This document shows, one piece after another, positions 63,539 through 64,000 of a DNA stretch of 64,000 nt. Under the pieces are notes generated by a model, which was not told where the DNA came from, did no database searches, and saw only the letters and a list, made by a program, of their open reading frames with translations. Source of the DNA: Jannaschia donghaensis (GTDB lineage Bacteria > Pseudomonadota > Alphaproteobacteria > Rhodobacterales > Rhodobacteraceae); contig NZ_CXSU01000012.1 of NCBI RefSeq assembly GCF_001403795.1, forward strand, positions 123,415 through 187,414, given 5' to 3'. Each line of letters begins with the position of its first letter. The stretch's first letter is position 1. A program made the translations under genes and the position numbers.

Positions 63539-64000
63539 TCACTCCATCGTGGCGATCGTGGCACGCAGCGTCGGAATGCCCCAGCCTTTTTCGCTGCTCG
63601 TCACGATCAGCTCTGGAAAGGCGGCGGGGTGTTTGGCCAAGGCGTCGCGCGTCTGGTCCAGCGCGCGCTCCCGCTCCGCGTCCTTCACCTTGTCGGCCTT
63701 CGTCAAAACCGTCTGGAACGGCACGGCTGACCGGTCGAGCAGCGTCATGATTTCCTCGTCCACCGCCTTTACGCCATGGCGACTGTCGATCAGGACGAAC
63801 GCGCGGCGCAGTGACGGTCGCCCCGACAGATACGCCTTGAGCAACGCCTGCCATTTGGCAACGACGGCCACGGGCGCATTGGCAAAGCCATATCCGGGCA
63901 GGTCGACCAGATAATGGCTGTCGCCAAGCGTGAAATAGTTGATTTCCTGCGTCCGGCCCGGCGTGTTCGACGCGCGCGCCAGCGCCTTGCGCCCGGTCAG
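63539..64000 (-). CDS. engB: Ribosome biogenesis GTP-binding protein EngB/YsxC (C-terminal part, cut by window edge)
   Basis: The last 153 codons are present; the P-loop at the N terminus lies outside the window. Visible are the G3 motif [11 protein letters not shown] and the preceding switch region [13 protein letters not shown], the G4 motif LTKADK, and G5-like VTSSEKGWG, all of the TrmE-Era-EngA-EngB superfamily. Needed for 50S subunit assembly. The order engB-argB with 38 nt spacing is common in alphaproteobacteria. Confidence 0.93.
   Translation of the reverse strand: MTGRKALARASNTPGRTQEINYFTLGDSHYLVDLPGYGFANAPVAVVAKWQALLKAYLSGRPSLRRAFVLIDSRHGVKAVDEEIMTLLDRSAVPFQTVLTKADKVKDAERERALDQTRDALAKHPAAFPELIVTSSEKGWGIPTLRATIATME

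Overview
The window looks like a chromosome segment of a high-GC alphaproteobacterium, most likely family Rhodobacteraceae (roseobacter group). The evidence is a candidate SAM/SAH riboswitch directly in front of metK (a class known essentially from Rhodobacterales), a Flp pilin of the GAVTVDW type, a phoH-ybeY-corC-lnt-metK gene order, a Mur/Fur-like box in front of a sitABCD manganese operon, and family-typical versions of glyA, metG, hppD, pntAB and rpoD. No prophage, insertion sequence, CRISPR array or rRNA gene was seen. Nearly all of the window is coding.

Layout. 1-2610: a ligase-associated DNA-repair pair (PdeM nuclease, cut by the window edge, and a DEXH helicase). 2753-15454: a Tad/Flp pilus locus on the minus strand. 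In transcription order it holds the flp pilin, cpaB, the cpaC secretin and an OmpA-type lipoprotein; then, beyond a strong intrinsic terminator at about 11813-11840, tadZ, tadA, tadB, tadC, two TPR proteins, a prepilin peptidase, an AAA+ ATPase and a small membrane protein. The minor pilins and TadG of the same machine lie about 30 kb away (44968-48199). 16306-21631: a lytic transglycosylase, a small GNAT protein, and the two subunits of a 3-oxoacid CoA-transferase with a LOV-domain blue-light sensor kinase-like protein between them, then glyA. 21783-28581: nadK, an orphan with an MCP-like tail, metG, an RTX-repeat membrane protein, DUF3072, hsp20 with a probable RpoH promoter, and two uncharacterised genes.

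28702-38681: miaB, a tandem pair of related exported proteins, then phoH-rraB-ybeY-corC-lnt (RNA processing and envelope), the riboswitch and metK, and convergent ribD and nrdR. 38781-44693: YjbQ, a DCC-family protein, dodecin, small proteins, and a macromolecular-synthesis group of hlyU-like gene, rpoD and dnaG. 48442-53594: glutamate-type dehydrogenase, a CPA2 cation/proton antiporter, and a divergent Lrp-family regulator/hppD pair sharing a palindrome. 53798-60394: sitABCD metal ABC transporter and pntAB transhydrogenase. 60496-64000: an SDR enzyme, a DUF3422 protein, argB and the C-terminal part of engB (cut by the window edge).

The observations most worth follow-up are: (i) the LOV sensor inside the CoA-transferase locus, which keeps its flavin cysteine and ATP-binding boxes but appears to have lost the phospho-acceptor histidine; (ii) the metK riboswitch; (iii) the paired exported proteins at 30447-31110 and a tRNA-Gln-like relic just upstream; (iv) the organisation and odd components of the Tad locus. 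All functions are read from sequence motifs by eye; no database search was run.
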